Shown here: one piece after another, positions 16,259 through 24,475 of the stretch
Layout of the letters: each line of letters begins with the position of its first letter
Numbering within the stretch: position 1 is the first letter of the stretch
IMG/VR virus record: IMGVR_UViG_3300048597_000032
Span: 1-40,827 of that record
DNA from: a virus
Direction: 5' to 3' (one strand)
Length of the DNA: 40,827 nucleotides
Position numbers and translations under genes: made by a program
The notes under the pieces: generated by a model
Seen by the model: only the letters and a program-made list of their open reading frames with translations
Told to the model about the DNA's origin: nothing
Databases searched by the model: none

Positions 16259-16546
16259 CTACAGATAACCGCGAACAAAGCGGCGCACCTTCTCGGATGC
16301 GTTGCGCTTAATGATCTCTTCAGCGTGCTTGCCGTCTTGGATCACCCGGAGGATGTTTGCCTCCAGGTCATCCAACAGCTTGAGCATCAACCGAAGTTCG
16401 TGCTGCCCCTCTTTGTCCCCTACGGGAGAGGTAGCCCACTTGTCTACGATGGCATTTCGGACGCTTGTGCGCGCCTCTTTGAAGATGTCGTTGTCCCACA
16501 GGGCTTTCGCCCGTTCACCACGTTCGTATTCTTGGTCAGGGGTCAT
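16259..16546 (-). CDS. Small helical head-region protein, unknown
   Basis: 95 aa from the ATG that overlaps the upstream stop (ATGA at 16543-16546); a start 15 nt further out is less likely. The protein is all-helical and charged (TPDQEYERGERAKALWDNDI; LMLKLLDDLEANILRVIQDG) and ends in a basic KRNASEKVRRFVRGYL. Short helical proteins of this type upstream of the scaffold are common in podovirus head operons. The function is not known. Confidence 0.6.
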   Translation of the reverse strand: MTPDQEYERGERAKALWDNDIFKEARTSVRNAIVDKWATSPVGDKEGQHELRLMLKLLDDLEANILRVIQDGKHAEEIIKRNASEKVRRFVRGYL

Positions 16547-16815
16547 CGAAGGATTACGCAACGCACGCCGATTTGAGTGCCGGATGTGTCCGTGCGGCGG
16601 AACGAAACGGCAGAGGCGAGATTGCGACCGATGCCAGCACGCACGCGAACCGTGAAGCGATCATTTGCCGGGACGTTCTGCACCGTTACGCCGTTCACGC
16701 GGACTTCAATACCCGTCGACGGGGCTTGAATCTCCACGCCATTGGCAGGCACCGCATTAACGGTTGTGAAGTTCGTCCCGGTGGCTTGGGTGTTCAGAAC
16801 TAGGGCTTGGGGCAT
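16543..16815 (-). CDS. Small beta-rich virion protein, unknown
   Basis: A 90-aa protein of alternating short strands (MPQALVLNTQATGTNFTTVN; GIEVRVNGVTVQNVPANDRF), with few charges and no cysteine cluster except one near the end (GVRCVILR). Such single-domain beta proteins in head operons are often decoration or head-fibre subunits, but this one is not recognised. It is translationally coupled to the next gene by ATGA. Confidence 0.55.
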   Translation of the reverse strand: MPQALVLNTQATGTNFTTVNAVPANGVEIQAPSTGIEVRVNGVTVQNVPANDRFTVRVRAGIGRNLASAVSFRRTDTSGTQIGVRCVILR

Positions 16816-16823
16816 GTCGTCTC

Positions 16824-17264
16824 CTAATGCAGCAGAAGAACGGCGATCTCTTCGTCGTCTTCCTGTGCGCGTTGAACTGCCCGCGCAAACTCGCGGGCGT
16901 AGTAGTCAAGAATGCGTTTGTTCGCCTCGTCTGCCATCTTCTGAAGATCGGCAAACGGGTATTCAATCTGAATGACTGGCGGCACATAGGCCGCTTCGGT
17001 CTTCGGTAGCGTCTTGGCTTTTTGCTTCGCCTTGACGACTTCCCGTTCGATGATCTTCTCGGCTTCTTCTTCCGTCGAAACCTGAAAGACCTTGCCCCGA
17101 ACAACAATCTCAGCCCGCCGACGAAGGAACGACCCGGCTTCAGGACCGGGAGCGCCCTTGCGCTTAACAGGGGCAGTGACTTCGGGTTCTACAAACGCGC
17201 CGAAAGACCACGCGTTTTCATCAAACGCGGCCTTTGCAAACGAGGTATCCGAAAACGAGGCCAC
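16824..17264 (-). CDS. Small virion-region protein, unknown
   Basis: A 146-aa protein. It starts with a short Phe/Asp motif (FSDTSFAKAAFDENAWSFGA) typical of small structural proteins. A basic Pro/Gly linker follows, then a helical half (VSTEEEAEKIIEREVVKAKQ) and an acidic, hydrophobic end (AQEDDEEIAVLLLH). It lies one base from the upstream gene's stop. The amino-terminal D.SF....FD...W.F pattern recurs in phage head-operon proteins that I cannot name. Confidence 0.55.
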   Translation of the reverse strand: MASFSDTSFAKAAFDENAWSFGAFVEPEVTAPVKRKGAPGPEAGSFLRRRAEIVVRGKVFQVSTEEEAEKIIEREVVKAKQKAKTLPKTEAAYVPPVIQIEYPFADLQKMADEANKRILDYYAREFARAVQRAQEDDEEIAVLLLH

Positions 17265-17789
17265 TTAGACCCCGCGCCAGAGATTCCCGGCCGTTCCGTT
17301 ACCCTGAACCACCGCGCCATTCATGCGGTAGACGTTCACGTCCACCAACCCGGCAACCGTGAAGGTCAGGGCAGAAGACGCAAGACGACTCGAAACCGTC
17401 GCGTCCAGGTTGTCTAGGTTAGGCGCCACCGTCGCGTTAATCGCACCAGCAGCAAAGCTGGCCGTGGTGATCGCGCCCGCAGCAAACCCGGCAACCGTGA
17501 CGTTTTCGCCCGGCAGCAACGCAAAGACTTCTTCCCGCAGATCGATACTGTCCGCGCCAGTCGCCGTGATCCTTAGAACAAAGTCGCCTAGCGTGTCCGT
17601 ATGGGCAGAAGTCAAGGCGAGGCTGTACCAGCCATTCCCCCGTTCCGTCACGGTCGGAGAAATTGAGGCAAACGCGCCCCCGGCCTTGCTCAGGGCAATG
17701 GTCAGCGTTGCGCCAGTAACGGGCGTTACATAGTCCGTCGCGCTGACTAGGTAGACCATCAAGTTACGCGCAGTGGATTGCTTGAGCAT
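17265..17789 (-). CDS. Virion decoration-like protein with beta-sandwich domain
   Basis: A 174-aa protein. Residues 1-90 read as an immunoglobulin-like sandwich (MVYLVSATDYVTPVTGATLT; NGWYSLALTSAHTDTLGDFV; LREEVFALLPGENVTVAGFA). Residues 95-130 contain alanine-rich AGAITTASFAAGAINATVAP repeats. The C-terminus (TVAGLVDVNVYRMNGAVVQG) recurs in phage structural proteins. It belongs to the block of small head accessory genes between portal and scaffold. A surface-display or decoration role is inferred. Confidence 0.6.
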   Translation of the reverse strand: MLKQSTARNLMVYLVSATDYVTPVTGATLTIALSKAGGAFASISPTVTERGNGWYSLALTSAHTDTLGDFVLRITATGADSIDLREEVFALLPGENVTVAGFAAGAITTASFAAGAINATVAPNLDNLDATVSSRLASSALTFTVAGLVDVNVYRMNGAVVQGNGTAGNLWRGV

Positions 17790-17791
17790 CG

Positions 17792-19147
17792 TTACCCCTT
17801 ATTCACCACGCGCGACTTGCTATACGTGTTGCCTCCACCGCCCCCGGCGTAAGTGCCGGTGAACTCCGTCCCTCCTGCGCCATAACTGACACCGGACCGC
17901 ACGTCACTAATTGCAGGCTGTTGCAGCGTGCCGGTGAAATCCGCCCCGGTCGGGCCATAGGTCACGCCAGAATCAACGTCCCCAACAGCGGGGTACGTCC
18001 CGCCAGCCCCAACGTCTTCCACTTCAAACAACAGTTGCACTTCGTGCGAGCACCGGGCGGACGGGTTGATTTTCCTTATCCCGATCCCCTGGCCCTCGCT
18101 CAACACAATGGCCGATTCCGTACCAAACTGCATGTCCGGCACGTACTTTCCGCGCCGCGTCAGTCCGCCCAATCCGGTCGAGCCGGCAAACCACGGGGAT
18201 TCGGTCAGCTGAATGCGGCGCATCGCGGGGATAGAGATCAGCCCGCCAAACTTTGCGCCGGCCCTCACGGCGTTTGCATTGGTCCGAACAATGATTCCGC
18301 TTGCCAAAGGGTCGGCAGAGTCCATCGGGCTCATGTCCGGCATGGCCGCGCCTTCGTCCAGGTATTCAATCGCTTCGTAACTAACTTGGGGTTCTTCGTC
18401 CGTCCCCACTTCGCGGATCTGAATCCGCTTGATGTGCAGGACCACGCCAGAGCCCGCGCCATTCATCAGCGAAAGAACAGCGCCGCTATCGGCAATCCTC
18501 GGCTCAATCACCCGGCTAAAGCGATACGTTTCATTTGTTGCCGGGTTGCGCACAACCATCGTGATGCTGTAGGCATGAATTGCCATCGCATTGGAGCCGA
18601 CGTAATCGAATGCAATGCCTTCACCGGCATTCAGCACGATCATCTGCGTATCGGCATCACGATCTGCGTAGAACTCGCCAGAATCGTTGCCCGACCGGGC
18701 ATCCCCTTGCCCCTGCGCGATCAAGTAGCCAAGAACCCGAGCGAAGTTCAACTGCGGCTGAACCATCACCCGCCGATATTGGCTGTTTGCAACCACCGTC
18801 ACGCTACGCGGCGCGTACAAGCATTGAACCTGACTAGGCAGATCAGCGTTCGCGCTGTCCAACTTGAACGGAGTTACCGTCCCGACATCAGGCCCGAACG
18901 ACGGATCGCTTGCCGCCGTGATCCTTTGCACGTTCAGCACGGCCACCAACGACTGGGCCGTTGTCATGGCGCGCGTATTGAACAGCTTGACCTTGACCTT
19001 CTTCCCCGAGCCCTTGCGGTTGAACACCCCGAGAGCCACCGGGAGTTCAAAGTACGGATGCCCAGTAATCGCAGTGGGCGGCTGCTCTATAGCGAACGTG
19101 TCATCGCCCGAGAGCAAAACCCGCGCGTAATAGCTCGGGTTGCTCAC
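17792..19147 (-). CDS. Virion structural protein with C-terminal repeat
   Basis: A 451-aa beta-rich protein. Residues 1-380 have the look of a large head or head-fibre protein (YARVLLSGDDTFAIEQPPTA; GIIVRTNANAVRAGAKFGGL). Near the end two copies of a short module occur: VGDVDSGVTYGPTGADFTGT and ISDVRSGVSYGAGGTEFTGT, followed by a Gly-rich tail. That module is a common terminal repeat in phage structural proteins, where it may mediate trimer contacts. It lies between the 174-aa genes in the head operon. Confidence 0.6.
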   Translation of the reverse strand: MSNPSYYARVLLSGDDTFAIEQPPTAITGHPYFELPVALGVFNRKGSGKKVKVKLFNTRAMTTAQSLVAVLNVQRITAASDPSFGPDVGTVTPFKLDSANADLPSQVQCLYAPRSVTVVANSQYRRVMVQPQLNFARVLGYLIAQGQGDARSGNDSGEFYADRDADTQMIVLNAGEGIAFDYVGSNAMAIHAYSITMVVRNPATNETYRFSRVIEPRIADSGAVLSLMNGAGSGVVLHIKRIQIREVGTDEEPQVSYEAIEYLDEGAAMPDMSPMDSADPLASGIIVRTNANAVRAGAKFGGLISIPAMRRIQLTESPWFAGSTGLGGLTRRGKYVPDMQFGTESAIVLSEGQGIGIRKINPSARCSHEVQLLFEVEDVGAGGTYPAVGDVDSGVTYGPTGADFTGTLQQPAISDVRSGVSYGAGGTEFTGTYAGGGGGNTYSKSRVVNKG

Positions 19148-19149
19148 GA

Positions 19150-19674
19150 TTAGGTCGCGTCGTCAGTAAATTCTGTCCAGATGTCCGCCGCGCCGGCCGC
19201 GCCAGTTGTGTTGAACAACTGCAAGCCTTCGTTCTGGCGAACAGCCACTTTCTGAACGTCAGTGTCACCGTAGCCGGCATCCCAAATCACGTTCAGCGGC
19301 ACGAAGCATTCCAACTCGTCAGACGTTGCGGTCGATGCGCTCGGCTCGTCCGATGACCACAGGATGCGGCGCATCACAGCCGGCGATGACCCCCCCAGCG
19401 TGCCCGAGTTGCCATGCGTGACCGAGGACAGCGCGGAATTCGCGGAGTCGTGCGCAACAGGACTCACCGACGTAGGCGTTGTCCACGTCATCGTCGCCGG
19501 GTACTTGCGCAACTCCATGAAGCAGATCACGCCAGTAACCGCGCCAGTCTGGTTGTTCAGCATCCCCATCCGGGCCACGCGAATGACGCGCGAACCACCG
19601 TTCAGGATGCCCGCCATGACCTTGCTAACCGCAAAGGTGACGCCCTGGTTGTATCCCGTCCACGTATTAGCCAA
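19150..19674 (-). CDS. Virion structural protein, unknown
   Basis: A 174-aa protein starting MANTWTGYNQGVTFAVSKVM, of mixed strand character (VIRVARMGMLNNQTGAVTGV; ICFMELRKYPATMTWTTPTS) with a beta C-terminal half. It resembles the amino region of the 451-aa neighbour in content (ELRKYP, trivalent strands), so the two may be parts of one surface assembly. It overlaps the small gene after the portal by 8 nt. No known family was recognised. Confidence 0.5.
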   Translation of the reverse strand: MANTWTGYNQGVTFAVSKVMAGILNGGSRVIRVARMGMLNNQTGAVTGVICFMELRKYPATMTWTTPTSVSPVAHDSANSALSSVTHGNSGTLGGSSPAVMRRILWSSDEPSASTATSDELECFVPLNVIWDAGYGDTDVQKVAVRQNEGLQLFNTTGAAGAADIWTEFTDDAT

Positions 19675-19915
19675 TTTGAACCTCTTTTTCGCTGTCCGCG
19701 ACCGTCACGGGTCGCTCTACAAAGTTGTCCGACTGAAGGGCCTTTAGAACCTTTGCCACGCCGTCCCGGCGATCACCATTCGGCAGGTTTTGATACCGCT
19801 GCCCATACACACCGAGCGCAAACGCTTTTGCCCTGTGCCGTTGTTGTGGCGTCAATGGAACCGGCGTTTCACAGATCAGCCCGTGAGCCGACCAGACGAA
19901 GCGAAGCGGCCTCAC
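19667..19915 (-). CDS. Small basic protein after the portal, unknown
   Basis: An 82-aa protein coupled by ATGA to the portal stop. It contains MRPLRFVWSAHGLICETPVP and helical KAFALGVYGQRYQNLPNGDR, and ends acidic. Similar small genes follow the portal in other podoviruses, but no function is established from what can be seen here. Confidence 0.5.
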   Translation of the reverse strand: MRPLRFVWSAHGLICETPVPLTPQQRHRAKAFALGVYGQRYQNLPNGDRRDGVAKVLKALQSDNFVERPVTVADSEKEVQIG

Positions 19916-22119
19916 TGCACCCCAACCACACGACCAGACTGGTCACGCAGGACAGTCTTCGGCCGATTCAGGGACTCTTGCAGGGCTGCGACCGCTTGGG
20001 CCAGTTGAGACAGCCCTTCGGACATGACCATCGCGGTTTCCTGGTTCGCCTGCTTTACCCCCTCGGCAGAGGCTTTCAGTTCGTCACCGTTGACGTTGAT
20101 CGTCGGCTCTTTCTGGCCCTGCATCTTGTCGAGCATGTCGAGTTGCAGCTTTACCCGGTCAATCTCTGCCCGCGTTTCATTGGCTTGGGCGTTGACCATC
20201 TGGCTTTGTTCGTCAATCACCGCTTTCATTTGGGCGATGACCTCCTGCGTCTGACTTTGCAGTTGTGCGATGTAGAGTTTTAGTTGCCTCTCGGCTTCGG
20301 CGTTCTGCGCGTCAAGTTGCATTTGCGCCTGCTTGATCTGGCCGTCTTGTTGGAGTTTCTGCATTTCAAGCATCAACTCGGGCGGCGGGCCTTGAGGCTG
20401 CGGCGGCGGCTCCATGCTTGGGTCTTTGGCGAACTCGGTCGGGTTCTTGTACCCAATGGCCGTCACGATCTTGGCAACCGTGTTGTAAATGTGCCGAGGT
20501 TCCACAATGCCCATCTGGCCTAACTGCATCTGAAGACCGATGAACTGCATGAGGAACTGCATTTGGGTCTCACGGGAGCCCGTCCCGAGACCCACAGAGA
20601 TACGAAGGTTCTCCCGCTTGGCCCATTCCCTCGGATTGACCGTCACCCACTTGTTCCGAAGCCGAATCGTCTCGGCTTTGCGGTTATGAGTGAGGGCTAA
20701 GTGATGAACGATCTTGAACAGGTCTTTCCAGCCTGTTTCCGCCCATGTACGGGCCATCAGTTCAACGCGCGCCATGTTGGCGGACTGCTGAACACTGAGA
20801 CCGAACGCAGTCTTGTTCAGGGCGTTAGCGTCCCCAGGAGACTGCGGCATGACCTTCTGAATGCCCGTCCGACCTTGTGCCACCCGGTCGAAGTATTCGG
20901 ACATCTCTAGACCCAAGCCCGCTTGGGCAGGGGTCACGAGCGGCATGATCGCTTCGGCAGGAGAACCCTTGACCCGGACGACGCCACCAGGCTTAACCGT
21001 CAACAGGTCGTCTAGATTGACCCGCGAGGCATCAACCGCATTCCGGCCATTGATCGCCAAATAGCGGTTATCCAGTTCACCACGGATCAGCATGGACTTG
21101 ATGAACTGAACGTCCATCAGGTCGTCCGCCATCGACTCCCCGTAGTGCTGATGGGGGAGAGGATTCGGGGACCAAGCCGCTACAGGGATGACTTCGGCCG
21201 TCTCGTTCAAGAGAACGGTCGTGCCAACGAGGATCAGATGGCGAAGCTCTGCAATCCCGTCCTCGTCGTGGTCAATGCGCGCCCAAATCTCGCGGCACTT
21301 GACTCGACGTAGGGACGGATCGCCATACTCGCCCTCTTTGTCCCTGAACGGTTGGAACTCGTCCCGCTCGTCACTTTCCCATTCGCCTTCGTTGGCTTGG
21401 GATGCGGCGTCAGAAATGTCGTCGGGAACATCAAACCCTTCGGCCCTGAGTTCCGAAATGGTCTTGTATTCCCAATGTTCAAAGAAGTTCGACTTGCAGG
21501 GGCGAACAGAGGTCGAGTTGTGGTCGATTAGGACTTGCTCAGGGGGAATGTTGCACAGATCAATGCAACCTTCCTCCTTCACCCGCTTGAGCGTCACGTT
21601 GTAACAGACGCCCATCAGGGGATCGGGGTATTCCTCTTGTTCGACAACCTCAATGTCCGGGTCTTGGGCAATCATCGCCAGTTCTTCCTGGCTCAGACCC
21701 TTGTACTTTTCTTCCTCAACCGTCTTGGCGTCGTTCCAATAGGCTTTGACGTAGCCGGTCTTTTGCAGAAGACCATCCGTCAGCCAGTTGTATGCGATCT
21801 CGTACCCGTTGGCACGCTCAATCTGGAGATTGACGTAATCCGTCTCCTGTTGGGCCTGCTCTTCGTCTTCCGGCCCCCGAGGGTCGAACTTCACGACCTC
21901 ATCACCGGAAACAAAGATTTTCAGCAGCGGGGCTTTAACCGCTTCAATGTGATCGTGAACGTCACGAGAAACGACCTGCGAGCGGTCGTCCTGCTCGTTC
22001 CCAAAGGGCTCGCCCTTGTAATAGTCGAGCGCCTTCGTCCGCTCGTCCGACAAATCCCCATACTTCTCCGCTTGGCGCTCTAGGCGCTCAATAGCGGAAA
22101 TCAGGTCTTTGTCGTTCAT
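19912..22119 (-). CDS. Portal protein (P22/BPP-1 type)
   Basis: A 735-aa portal, in the size range of P22-like portals, forming the dodecameric DNA channel at one capsid vertex. The amino region is helical with KDLISAIERLERQAEKYGDL and ALDYYKGEPFGNEQDDRSQV (residues 1-50), then VSRDVHDHIEAVKAPLLKIF, the typical family opening. The wing region contains WSPNPLPHQHYGESMADDLM and RTGIQKVMPQSPGDANALNK. From about 560 to 700 a long Gln-rich coiled coil (QKLQQDGQIKQAQMQLDAQN) forms the P22-like barrel. It overlaps the large terminase stop by 4 nt, as expected for docking partners. Confidence 0.92.
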   Translation of the reverse strand: MNDKDLISAIERLERQAEKYGDLSDERTKALDYYKGEPFGNEQDDRSQVVSRDVHDHIEAVKAPLLKIFVSGDEVVKFDPRGPEDEEQAQQETDYVNLQIERANGYEIAYNWLTDGLLQKTGYVKAYWNDAKTVEEEKYKGLSQEELAMIAQDPDIEVVEQEEYPDPLMGVCYNVTLKRVKEEGCIDLCNIPPEQVLIDHNSTSVRPCKSNFFEHWEYKTISELRAEGFDVPDDISDAASQANEGEWESDERDEFQPFRDKEGEYGDPSLRRVKCREIWARIDHDEDGIAELRHLILVGTTVLLNETAEVIPVAAWSPNPLPHQHYGESMADDLMDVQFIKSMLIRGELDNRYLAINGRNAVDASRVNLDDLLTVKPGGVVRVKGSPAEAIMPLVTPAQAGLGLEMSEYFDRVAQGRTGIQKVMPQSPGDANALNKTAFGLSVQQSANMARVELMARTWAETGWKDLFKIVHHLALTHNRKAETIRLRNKWVTVNPREWAKRENLRISVGLGTGSRETQMQFLMQFIGLQMQLGQMGIVEPRHIYNTVAKIVTAIGYKNPTEFAKDPSMEPPPQPQGPPPELMLEMQKLQQDGQIKQAQMQLDAQNAEAERQLKLYIAQLQSQTQEVIAQMKAVIDEQSQMVNAQANETRAEIDRVKLQLDMLDKMQGQKEPTINVNGDELKASAEGVKQANQETAMVMSEGLSQLAQAVAALQESLNRPKTVLRDQSGRVVGVQ

Positions 22120-23372
22120 GCGATGTTCGGAACCTTGTAGTTGAGGGGCTTGCCCCAGTCGTCATTCGTCATCTGCTCAACAACGTGCGCGGCATAGCGG
22201 AACATATCCGCACCGTGGCTGTATTCGTCGTGAACAGGCTTGGCAGGCTCCCCCGTCGTGGTGGGAATCGCCCGCTTGTATCGCTTCAGGCACTCAACCA
22301 GGCGCGGCGTGCCGTCCCTGTCGAAATAGGTCTGCCTCAAAACAGACCGCGCCAACTTGATGCCGTGTTCAACCGGGGCCTGCGGGATGACGGTTACATC
22401 CCATCCGAGATTTCTGAGAATCTGCGCGGCAGATAGCCCGGTCTTGAAGTCGCCGTGATCCCCGTCATGGGGAAGGAACAGCGTCCCCCAGTTCATCTTT
22501 AGGTCTTTCAACTCGGCAGACCAGTCATCGAGGGTCTTGTGCGACCCCTCCAGATACTTGATACACCGCAGTTGACTCAGGTGCCTCTGAAACAAGCCAA
22601 TGGACATGGCGTCGTTCCAGCCCAAGTCCCAAACCGGGAAGACTTTTAGTTTCGGGTCGTACGGAACAGGACAAATCCGGCCCTGCTCTTGTATGGCGAT
22701 GATCTCGTCGGCGTAAATCGCCCCGGCTACCGCTGCCCGAGGCTTCCCTTCCCAGATGTTCTGGTATTCCTTTGGGTCAGTCGCTTGAGAGTGGAGACGT
22801 TCTTGCTCCAGAACGCCACCAAACCACGGGTTGTCCGTGTAATTGACCTGCGCGACAAACGCACCAGGCGGCGGGCTGACAACAAAACGCTTCCAAGTCT
22901 CATCGGTGTCTAGCTCCGGGTTGAAACTGACCCAAATTTCCGACCCATCTTTGCGGATCGTCGGGATCAGAATGTCCCAAGATCGTTTGGATACGGCCTG
23001 GCCTTCTTCGACCCAGCACCGATCAACGCCCTCATACGACTTGATGGATTCGGCCGTCTGGTCGCTCAAACCGGCGAAGATGAACTCAGTCCCGTTCGCG
23101 CCCCTAATCTCGGTCTGTAGGACCGTATAGAAGCCCCCAAGGCCAAGATTCTGGATTTGGTCGGACAGGAGCTTGTGTACCGAGTCCTTGATGGACTTCT
23201 GAACCTCTCGGGTACACAAGATGCGCAGCTTTGTTTGCGCGCCTTGGATCAGCAACGCCCTGGCAAAGCCCCATGACTTGCCCGAACCCCGGCCACCGTG
23301 GGCAACCTTGTATCGGTGGGACTGAAAGAGAAATTCAAGCTTCGGCGGGAACCGAACCTCAATCTCTGCCAA
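22116..23372 (-). CDS. terL: Terminase large subunit
   Basis: A 418-aa packaging motor. Walker A is HGGRGSGKS with K32, and Walker B is RCWVEEG (residues 118-124). The coupling motif VSFNPE follows at 148-153. The nuclease domain begins after about 240 with FPVWDLGWNDAMSIGLFQ, whose Asp is a metal ligand, and a second acidic cluster is at LPHDGDHGDFK. The order and length match the PBSX/P22-like Terminase_3/6 group. It overlaps the small subunit gene by 14 nt. The related packaging type is usually headful, which would fit a circularly permuted assembly. Confidence 0.95.
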   Translation of the reverse strand: MAEIEVRFPPKLEFLFQSHRYKVAHGGRGSGKSWGFARALLIQGAQTKLRILCTREVQKSIKDSVHKLLSDQIQNLGLGGFYTVLQTEIRGANGTEFIFAGLSDQTAESIKSYEGVDRCWVEEGQAVSKRSWDILIPTIRKDGSEIWVSFNPELDTDETWKRFVVSPPPGAFVAQVNYTDNPWFGGVLEQERLHSQATDPKEYQNIWEGKPRAAVAGAIYADEIIAIQEQGRICPVPYDPKLKVFPVWDLGWNDAMSIGLFQRHLSQLRCIKYLEGSHKTLDDWSAELKDLKMNWGTLFLPHDGDHGDFKTGLSAAQILRNLGWDVTVIPQAPVEHGIKLARSVLRQTYFDRDGTPRLVECLKRYKRAIPTTTGEPAKPVHDEYSHGADMFRYAAHVVEQMTNDDWGKPLNYKVPNIA

Positions 23373-23622
23373 ACAGAACCCTCATCGTCGTTTGGACAGG
23401 GTTCTCAGCATCCCCGGCCACAGTCACAGACTGCGCGGGCTTCCCGTCTAACGTGTCCCTTAGTTCTTTAACCGCCCATCCCTCGCCCTCAGCGGCAAGG
23501 TCTAGCAGTTTCTCGGCAGCAGCCCTGAGCCGCTTGCCGTCATCCTGAGCAATCGCACGCGACAGAGCGCCATAAAAGGCTTTGCTCTTTGCCGCGTTGT
23601 TGTTTCCTATTGGAGCGCCCAT
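23359..23622 (-). CDS. terS: Terminase small subunit (probable)
   Basis: An 87-aa helical protein directly upstream of and overlapping the large terminase gene. The amino end MGAPIGNNNAAKSKAFYGAL resembles DNA-binding small terminase-type proteins (GN.NA.K...), and the middle is charged and helical (GKRLRAAAEKLLDLAAEGEG). Its role would be to recognise the packaging start site. Identity is based mainly on position, size and the opening motif. Confidence 0.65.
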   Translation of the reverse strand: MGAPIGNNNAAKSKAFYGALSRAIAQDDGKRLRAAAEKLLDLAAEGEGWAVKELRDTLDGKPAQSVTVAGDAENPVQTTMRVLFGRD

Positions 23623-23646
23623 TGATTCAATCGGTAACGTTGCGAT

Positions 23647-23697
23647 TTAGCAACGCTTTCCGCCTTTTGCTTTCTTGGGCTTCTTGTGCTTTTTCAT
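23647..23697 (-). CDS. 16-aa Lys-rich peptide ORF with strong ribosome site
   Basis: A short frame reads MKKHKKPKKAKGGKRC and stops. It is preceded by AGGAG 5 nt before the ATG, one of the best ribosome sites in the window. It is the first possible translated unit after the strong minus-strand terminator at 23742-23767 and lies 24 nt before the terminase small subunit. The peptide is about 60 percent Lys/Arg and ends in Cys. Three readings are possible: a leader controlling terminase translation, a nucleic-acid-binding micropeptide, or a chance frame. Confidence 0.4.
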   Translation of the reverse strand: MKKHKKPKKAKGGKRC

Positions 23698-23714
23698 ATG
23701 GCTCCTAGTGTTTC

Positions 23715-23767
23715 CTGCCTTTTGGCAGACACAAAGAAAAACGGCCCGCCAAGTTACAAGCGGGCCG
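23715..23767 (-). terminator. Strong rho-independent terminator plus second hairpin, tR'-like
   Basis: CGGCCCGC (23742-23749) pairs perfectly with GCGGGCCG (23760-23767) across a 10-nt loop. In the minus direction a run of five T follows (23741-23737), and the next bases are also T-rich. Just beyond lies a second hairpin, CTGCC/GGCAG (23715-23728). It sits between the Q-like regulator genes and the terminase, where lambda has tR'. Late genes would then require antitermination. Confidence 0.85.
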
Positions 23768-23885
23768 AAGGCTGCGAATAGGTGCGGCGGCAGGGCAGCT
23801 AGGGGATTAGCTCAGGAGAGAGGTTCTGCCCGCCGACCGCATTAGGTACGGAGGCAATTAACCCACCTCCGGGCAGTGCAGAGTG
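23768..23885 (-). promoter_or_regulatory. Structured leader upstream of late genes (candidate late antitermination site)
   Basis: This 118-bp stretch has no gene. GGGCAG occurs at 23793-23798 and 23871-23876, and its partner CTGCCC at 23826-23831 can pair with either, so two exclusive folds are possible. A second helix, GGAGG/CCTCC (23850-23854 with 23866-23870), stacks on one of them. A perfect TTGACA (minus strand, 23889-23884) overlaps the upstream stop codon, but no good -10 follows at normal spacing. Position between a Q-like gene and a strong terminator suggests a role like lambda pR'/qut. The promoter is not proven. Confidence 0.45.
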
Positions 23886-24110
23886 TCAAGTAACTTCCGC
23901 TCTTTGTGGACTAGAAAACGCTTTGACTTTGCGCGGCCCCCACTTCTGGCGCTTAGGAACTAGCGTTGAACTGATCTGCCCGGAATCCTCCAGCCATTGC
24001 AGCGTCCCGGCTAGGGCAGGGGAGTCCACCTTTAGCGCCTCCCTGATCTCGGATTGGGTCAGGTCGGGCTGTTCGTCCAGTAGTTTCATGACGCGGCGCG
24101 CAAGGCTCAT
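23886..24110 (-). CDS. Small winged-helix DNA-binding protein
   Basis: A 74-aa protein that is almost wholly a winged helix: LARRVMKLLDEQPDLTQSEI (helix 1-2), EALKVDSPALAGTLQWLEDS (recognition helix), then the wing GQISSTLVPKRQKWGPRKVK. Repressor-type wHTH proteins with this plan are common in phages. It follows the Q-like gene (ATGA overlap) and ends right at the late leader, so it may regulate late transcription. The target is unknown. Confidence 0.6.
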   Translation of the reverse strand: MSLARRVMKLLDEQPDLTQSEIREALKVDSPALAGTLQWLEDSGQISSTLVPKRQKWGPRKVKAFSSPQRAEVT

Positions 24111-24475
24111 ACAAGGAATCCACGGTCTTCAAGCCTGGGCACAAGCTCCAGCACTGCCATATCGAACACGAGTTGCAACTCCATCTCCCTGAGCCTTGGT
24201 TGTCCTAACGTCCCGATCCCCATGCTTTGATGGATGGCGCTCTGTAGCCTCCGGGGCAGGTCTTCGATTGCCGCTTGGACTGCCATCATCCTTTGGCTGT
24301 GCCTAGCGTCCCACAGGTCGGCAGAGTCGGTCTCTGCGGTCATGTAGTTGGACTTCGCCCCTTCTGCCCAACTGACCTGTTGGGGATACCAGAGGGCAAG
24401 TCTTTCAGCGGCAGAGGCCCGCTGCCATCTAGCCCAACAGGACAACAGGTCTTCGATGGCATCGAACTCGGTCAC
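24107..24475 (-). CDS. Possible Q-like late-gene regulator
   Basis: A 122-aa helical protein beginning MTEFDAIEDLLSCWARWQRA. The WARWQ helix, mid-protein MMAVQAAIEDLPRRLQSAIH, and its location at the 3' end of the leftward early operon directly before the late leader and terminator resemble small Q-type antiterminators of betaproteobacterial phages. No zinc motif is visible. I would call it a regulator by position and style only. It overlaps the upstream gene by 4 nt. Confidence 0.45.
   Translation of the reverse strand: MTEFDAIEDLLSCWARWQRASAAERLALWYPQQVSWAEGAKSNYMTAETDSADLWDARHSQRMMAVQAAIEDLPRRLQSAIHQSMGIGTLGQPRLREMELQLVFDMAVLELVPRLEDRGFLV

Noticed and set aside
17921-19153. 410-aa plus-strand ORF antisense to the 451-aa virion gene
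   Set aside because: Arg/His-rich reverse-frame shadow with no start context and no recognisable domain.
23801-23876. GGGGATTAGCTCAG resembling the 5' part of a tRNA on the plus strand
   Set aside because: No matching acceptor 3' strand and no T-arm. The sequence lies in a minus-strand leader with other pairings.
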